DNA from: Dugong dugon | Lineage: Eukaryota; Chordata; Mammalia; Sirenia; Dugongidae | Assembly (NCBI GenBank): GCA_030035585.1 | Contig: CM057464.1 | Coordinates: forward strand, 31,265,465 to 31,329,464 | Direction of reading: 5' to 3' | DNA length: 64,000 nucleotides | Shown: piece after piece, positions 59,760 through 64,000 of the stretch | Numbering within the stretch: the stretch's first letter is position 1 | Layout: every line of letters starts with the position of its first letter | Position numbers and translations under genes: made by a program | Notes under the pieces: model-generated | Databases searched by the model: none | Told to the model about the DNA's origin: nothing | The model's input: only the letters and a program-made list of their open reading frames with translations

Positions 59760-60772
59760 GATCAAAGAACTCCCTTTAATAATTCTTGTAAATTTGGTTT
59801 GACTTCTACATATTCCCTTAATTTCTGTTTATCTTGAAATGACCTAATTACACCCTCTAATTTGAATGAGAGTTTTGCAGGATATCTTATTTTTGGCTGA
59901 CGATTTTTTTCTTTCAAGATTTTATGTATGTCATCCCATTGCCTTCTTGCGTGTATGGTGTCTGCTGAATAAGCTGAGCTTAGTCTTATTCTTTCTCCTC
60001 TTTATGTGACTTCTTGTTTTGCACGAGCTGCTCTCAGGATTCTTTGTTTGTCTTTGGTTTTGGCGAGTGTGAATATGATATGCCTTGGTGATTTTCTTTT
60101 GGGGTCTCTTCTATATGAGGTTCATTGAGGTTCTTGGATGGCCAGCTTTTCATCTTTCATGATATTGGGAAAGTTTTCTGTCAGCAGTTCCTCAATGATC
60201 CTCTCTGTGTTTTCTGTTTTCTCTCCATGTTCTGGAATTCCAATCACTCAAAAATTTTTGCTTTTGATGGTATCCCACATAAGTCTCAGGGTCTCTTCAT
60301 TTTTCTTTGTTCTTTTTTCCAAGTTTTCCTCAAACAGACTTGTGTTTAAGTGTTTGTCTTCAATTCTACTGATCCTGTCTTCCACTGTTTCAGATCTGCT
60401 TCTCCGCCCTTCTATGACACCGTCCATTTCTGAAATCTTGTTGTTTATCTTTTGGATTTCTAATTGTTGTCTTTGTATAATTTCTAGTTGTGAATTTATT
60501 TTCGCCTTTTGTTCCTGCTTTATTTTCCTGAATTCTTCAAATTTTTTACCTGTATTTTCCATAAATTTGTCTATTTTTTTGTCATGTTTGTCAGCTTTTT
60601 GCCTCAGCTCTTGCAGAATTCTGGGTATTAGAGTTGTGAATTCCGTATGAGGTAGTTCTAGTGCATTTTCTTCCACTGGAGAGTCATCTGGTGTTTTATT
60701 TTGTACACCTACTGGAACCATCCTGTCCTGTTTTTGTAAATGTTTTGGTATTGTCTGCTGTCTTCTGGGCAT
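59760..60772 (-). pseudogene. L1 copy C ORF1 with nonsense mutations
   Basis: The start ATG at 60772-60770 gives MPRRQQTIPKHLQKQDRMV; the longer frame upstream (to 60898) is open 5'UTR. A coiled coil is visible (LEIIQRQQLEIQKINNKISE). The frame closes at 60248 after SKNF, where related copies continue (probable CGA to TGA change). Beyond the stop the RRM core (VIGIPEHGEKTENTERIIEE) and C-terminal domain can be followed with another stop and worn residues to about 59760. Confidence 0.9.
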
Positions 60773-61325
60773 TAAGTAGTTATTTTTCTTGTTTATTGAT
60801 TGTAGTTTTTTTTGTTTTTTACCATTTTTTTTAAAAATTTGACTGTGTCTGAGCAGGCAGACTGTGTGTTCTTTGTTGTTTGCTCGTCTGGGGCACAATA
60901 CTTTTCACCTCCTTCTCCAATTGGCAGGGTCAGTCACTCAGATATGGTACGGCAGGGGAGGTCTAGGTGAGGAGTAGTTACTGGGACGGGTTGTTTGTGG
61001 CACTTACTACAGCCACCACAGCGGGTCGGTAATCAGTGCATGGCAGGTTGCAGTAGGCCATGCTGCTTGGTGGTGTGATGTCAAGTGCACAGTTCAGGTA
61101 GGCAGTATGCAGCGGGGAGATTGTTATGTGTGGAGCTAAGATGGATATGGGAGAGAGGAGAGAGGAACAGGAGCCAAAAACATACAAGCAAACCAAAAAG
61201 CATGCTAGGGGATTTTGCCGTTGGAGTGGAGAGATGAGAGACTATGAAATGGAGAAAAACAGAAAGGGGAAGAGGAAGAAAAGAAAAGAATGAATAAATA
61301 AAAATCGGAAAGGTTAAAGAACCGC
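60773..61325 (-). promoter_or_regulatory. L1 copy C partial 5'UTR
   Basis: Only the ORF1-proximal 550 bases of the 5'UTR are present, so the promoter end (YY1-like site and GC-rich block) is missing. This fits ordinary 5' truncation during reverse transcription. Confidence 0.8.
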
Positions 61326-61332
61326 AAATTTT

Positions 61333-61350
61333 GGGATCTCGGGGCTTTTT
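61333..61350. repeat. Target-site duplication, right, of L1 copy C
   Basis: gggatctcggggcttttt, pairing with 54289-54306; copy E 5'UTR resumes here. Confidence 0.88.
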
Positions 61351-62319
61351 GTTTGTTTGTTTTCAATTGTTTGTTTGTTTTCTTTTTTTTCCTCTAGTTT
61401 GGAGCTCTTACTGTCTGGGCAGCGCTGTGCAGATTGGGACCTACTTCCTCAGCTTGTGCAGATGCACAGAGGGATCCCTGAGAGCATTTCTTTTTTTGTG
61501 TTTTTTTCTTTCTTTTTGGGGGGGTTTTTCTTGTTCTTTTATTTTTTTTAACTAGTTTTGTTTTCTTTTCCCTCTTTTTCCCTTTTTGTCTTTGTTCATT
61601 ACTCAGTTTCTCATATCGCTATACATTCCTTCTCTTTCCTTACCCTGGATAGCTAGCACTGAATACCTCTACGCCTCCTAGCCAGGCTGTACTTCAACAC
61701 CTGGGAACAACTTCCCCAGCCCTCATAGCCGCACTGGTCGAATCCCTGGGTGCTTTTTCTGTTCTTTTTTCTTTCTAATTTTTATTTATTCATACTTTTC
61801 TTTTCTTTTCTTCTTCTTCTTCCCATTTTTGTTTTTCTCCATTTCATAGTCTCTCATCTCTCCACTCCAACAGCAAGCTCCCTTAGCATTATTTTTTATT
61901 TGTATGTTTGTGGCTCCTGTTCCTCTCTCCTCTCTCCCATACTCATCTTAGCTCCAAACATCACAATCTCCCCCCTCTATCTTGCCTACCTGCACTGTGC
62001 ACTTAACATCACACCACCAAGCAGCACAGGCACGGCCTACCGGAACTTGCCCTGCACTGATTACTGACCCGCCTTGGTGGCTGTAGCAAGTGCCACAAAC
62101 ACCCATCCCAACAACTCCTCTTCAATTAGACCTGCCCTTCTGTACCATATCTGAGCAACTGACCATGCCAATTGGAGAAGGAGGTGAAAAGTATCGTGCC
62201 CACAGATGAGCAAACAACAAAGAACACACAGCCTGCCTGCTCAGACATAGACAAATTAAAACAAAAAAAGGATGAAACAAACAAGTCTACAATCAATAAA
62301 CGAGAAAAATAACAACTGA
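61351..62319 (+). promoter_or_regulatory. L1 copy E 5'UTR, second part
   Basis: It continues the interrupted 5'UTR with T-rich stretches and 'cagagggatccctgagagca', 'cctctctcctctctcccata' and 'cacaccaccaagcagcacag', exactly as in copy A 22560-23520. Open frames here are T-rich artefacts. Confidence 0.75.
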
Positions 62320-63345
62320 ATGCCCTGAAGACAGCAGACAATATCAAAACATCTACAGAACAGGACAAGATGATTCCAGTAGGCATCCAAAATAAAACAC
62401 CAGATGACTTTCAAGTAGAATAAAAGGCACTAGAACTACCTGATAGGGAATTCAAATCTCTACTACTCAGAGTTGTCCAAGAGTTGAAGCAAAAAGCAGA
62501 CGAAAATGAGGAAAAAATAGACAAATGCATGGAAAAGGCAGACAAATTCAAGGAAAATACAGACCAAAAAAAGCAAGAATTCAGGAAAATAATGCAGGAA
62601 CAAAATGCCAAAATAAATTCACAACTAGAAATTATACAAAAACAATAATTAGAAATCCAAACGATAAACAACAAGATTTCAGAAACGGACAGTGTCATAA
62701 AAGGGCTGAGGAGCAGATTTGAAAAGGTGTAAGACAGGACCTGTGGAATTGAAGATAAACACTTGGATACAATTCTGTTTGAGGAAAAATCAGAAAAAAG
62801 TATGAAGAAAAATGAAGAGACCCTGAGAATTATGTGGGATACAATCAAAAGCAAAAATTTTCAAGTGATCGGAGTTCCAGAAGAGGGGTAGAAAACGGAA
62901 GACACAGAGAGGATCATTGAAGTATTGCTGACAGAAAAGTTCCCCAATATCATGAAAGATGAAAAGGTGACCATCCAAGAAGCTCAACGAACCCCATATA
63001 GGATAGACCCCCAAAAGAAAATCACCAAGGCATATCATAATCACACAAGCTGAAACCACAGACAAACAAAGAATCCTGAGAGCAGCTCAAGAAAAACAAA
63101 AAGTCACATACAGAGGAGAAACAGTAAGACTAAGCTCGGATTATTCAGCAGAAACCATGCAGGTAAGAAGGCAATGGGATGGCCTATATAAAACCTTGAA
63201 AGAAAAAAATTGCCAGCCAAAAATAATATATCCTGCAAAACTCTCGTTCAAATATGATGGTGAAATTAGGTCATTTCCAGATAAACAGAAATTAAGGCAG
63301 TATATATAAACCAAACTGAACTTACAAGACTTATTAAAATAAGTC
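62320..63345 (+). pseudogene. L1 copy E ORF1, degraded
   Basis: The ATG at 62320 (MPEDSRQYQNIYRTGQ) corresponds to the ORF1 start of copies A and C but reads through early frameshifts and stops (for example TAA after QNK-type residues near 62400 and TAA at 62646-62648). In sense the coiled coil, the RRM core (IGVPEEG then TAG near 62887) and the C-terminal domain (YRGETVRLSSDYSAETMQ) can all be followed, so ORF1 is complete in extent though not open. The damage exceeds that in copies A and C, in line with copy E being the older, outer element. Confidence 0.88.
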
Positions 63346-63770
63346 TGAGAACAAACAATATCAGACAACAGGCTGAATATAAGACAGATGATTGTACTAG
63401 CCAGATACCAACCTAGGAAATGAACTCTTAAGGACTATGCAAAACCAAAAGAATTACAAAAGGCAACCAGAGAGGTTAGTCTGTAAATGACAGCAGCATC
63501 AGAACAATAAGAAAGGGAATAAATGGTGTAGATACAGAACTTTCTAATGGAGAGGAAGTCAAGTGATACCAAGTAATAATAGACTGGTTCAAATCTAGGA
63601 AGATCAGGGTAAATTTCATGGTAACCACAAAGGAAGTTAACAAACCTACTCATTAAAATAAAGAAGAAAATCATAAAGTCTCAGTAAAAACAAAACCTAC
63701 AAAAACAATAGAAATAAAAAAAAAAAATCCACAAACAATAGGAACTCAGCACAGGAGAGTAAGAGGAACA
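63346..63770 (+). other. L1 copy E spacer and ORF2-deletion junction
   Basis: This is the ORF1-ORF2 intergenic spacer as in copy A (24533-24999), including 'gtcaagtgataccaagtaat', the A-run at 63717-63727 and 'aactcagcacaggagagtaa'. It ends about 50 bases before where the ORF2 start should lie. There 'aacaaa' runs into 'actggaggacattatgctga', the ORF2 end. Confidence 0.85.
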
Positions 63771-64000
63771 AAACTGGAGGACATTATGCTGAGTAAAATA
63801 AGTTAATCACAAAAGGACAAATATTCTAGGAGACCTCTACTGTATAACTCATGTAAAAGTTTACACACAAAAAGAAACAATCTTTGTTGGTTACGAGGGA
63901 TTGGAGGATTGGGGGGGAAATACATAGATAAGTGATAACTTTGGTGAAGGGTAAGACAGTACACATTACTGGGGAATCCAGCACAATTTGTACAAGGAAA
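63771..64000 (+). other. L1 copy E ORF2 remnant and 3'UTR start
   Basis: The last ~25 codons of ORF2 are followed by the 3'UTR with a G-rich tract at 63897-63917 and '...aaggaaa' at the window edge. The sequence is in the same orientation and continuous with the spacer. Confidence 0.8.

Larger units (their letters stand above)
54309..61325 (-). mobile_element. L1 copy C: near full-length L1 inserted in copy E
   Basis: This minus-strand L1 carries the last ~550 bases of the 5'UTR (from sense 'ggttctttaacctttccga'), ORF1 (60772 down to about 59760), spacer, ORF2 (59298-55475), and a 3'UTR with G-rich tract and two-unit tail ending at about 54309. It is 5'-truncated only within the 5'UTR. A few bases (61326-61332) at its 5' edge match neither flank nor L1 clearly. 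Target-site duplications of 18 bases with one mismatch flank it. Confidence 0.93.
53648..64000 (+). mobile_element. L1 copy E: ORF2-less (half-L1-like) element split by copy C
   Basis: Plus-strand L1 in two parts, 53648-54306 and 61333 to the window end. The 5' end 'aaggacttctggcaacatgg', the GC-rich 5'UTR block (once), the rest of the 5'UTR, a degraded ORF1 (62320 to about 63345) and the ORF1-ORF2 spacer are present. At about 63766-63774 the spacer jumps to 'actggaggacattatgctga', the last codons of ORF2, and on into the 3'UTR. Nearly the whole of ORF2 is missing. The 3' end lies beyond the window. Confidence 0.88.

Overview
The window looks like intergenic or deep intronic DNA from a placental mammal, most likely an afrotherian (elephant, sirenian or hyrax type). 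The reasons are: at least fifteen copies of a tRNA-headed SINE of the AfroSINE type, a BovB-like RTE retrotransposon, several lineages of LINE-1, and older mammalian repeats (MIR, L2, MER5-type hAT MITEs). The exact species cannot be fixed from the sequence alone. I found no host protein-coding exon, rRNA or functional tRNA gene, and no prokaryotic-style system. All long open reading frames belong to retrotransposons or are shadows of them.

Layout. Positions 1-19 kb are AT-rich unique DNA studded with SINEs, a 5'-truncated RTE element (5103-6654), an RTE deletion derivative (about 16945-17328), two L1 3' fragments, a MER5-type MITE and simple repeats. Positions 19.5-35.4 kb hold an old full-length L1 (copy F, plus strand) split inside its ORF1 by a younger full-length L1 (copy A, plus strand, 21616-30050); the insertion is flanked by a diverged 20-bp target-site duplication. 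Positions 35.4-39.6 kb are unique DNA with SINEs, an L2 and a MITE fragment. Positions 39587-45536 hold a minus-strand L1 (copy B) with a clean target-site duplication; it lacks ORF1 and the start of ORF2. Positions 45.5-53.6 kb are mostly unique DNA with an old L1 tail interrupted by a SINE, a young L1 tail with an exact 16-bp duplication, and ancient repeats. From 53.6 kb to the window end is a plus-strand L1 (copy E) whose 5'UTR is split by a minus-strand L1 (copy C, 54309-61325). Copy E keeps ORF1 but lacks almost all of ORF2, so it has the layout of a half-L1 (HAL1).

The elements relate as follows. L1 copies A, B and C and the 49.7-kb fragment share a distinctive 3' tail: two related units separated by an internal A-tract, absent from the older copy F. 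The AfroSINE 3' end matches the last codons, stop codon and tail of the RTE element, as expected for a SINE mobilised by RTE reverse transcriptase. Every L1 and RTE reading frame seen here carries stops, frameshifts or lost catalytic residues, so none appears able to move by itself. The most interesting material is structural: complementary ORF1-less and ORF2-less L1 deletions, nested insertions that can be dated relative to each other, a duplicated L1 5'UTR block, and the shared SINE/RTE tail. I did not find a convincing undescribed biological system.
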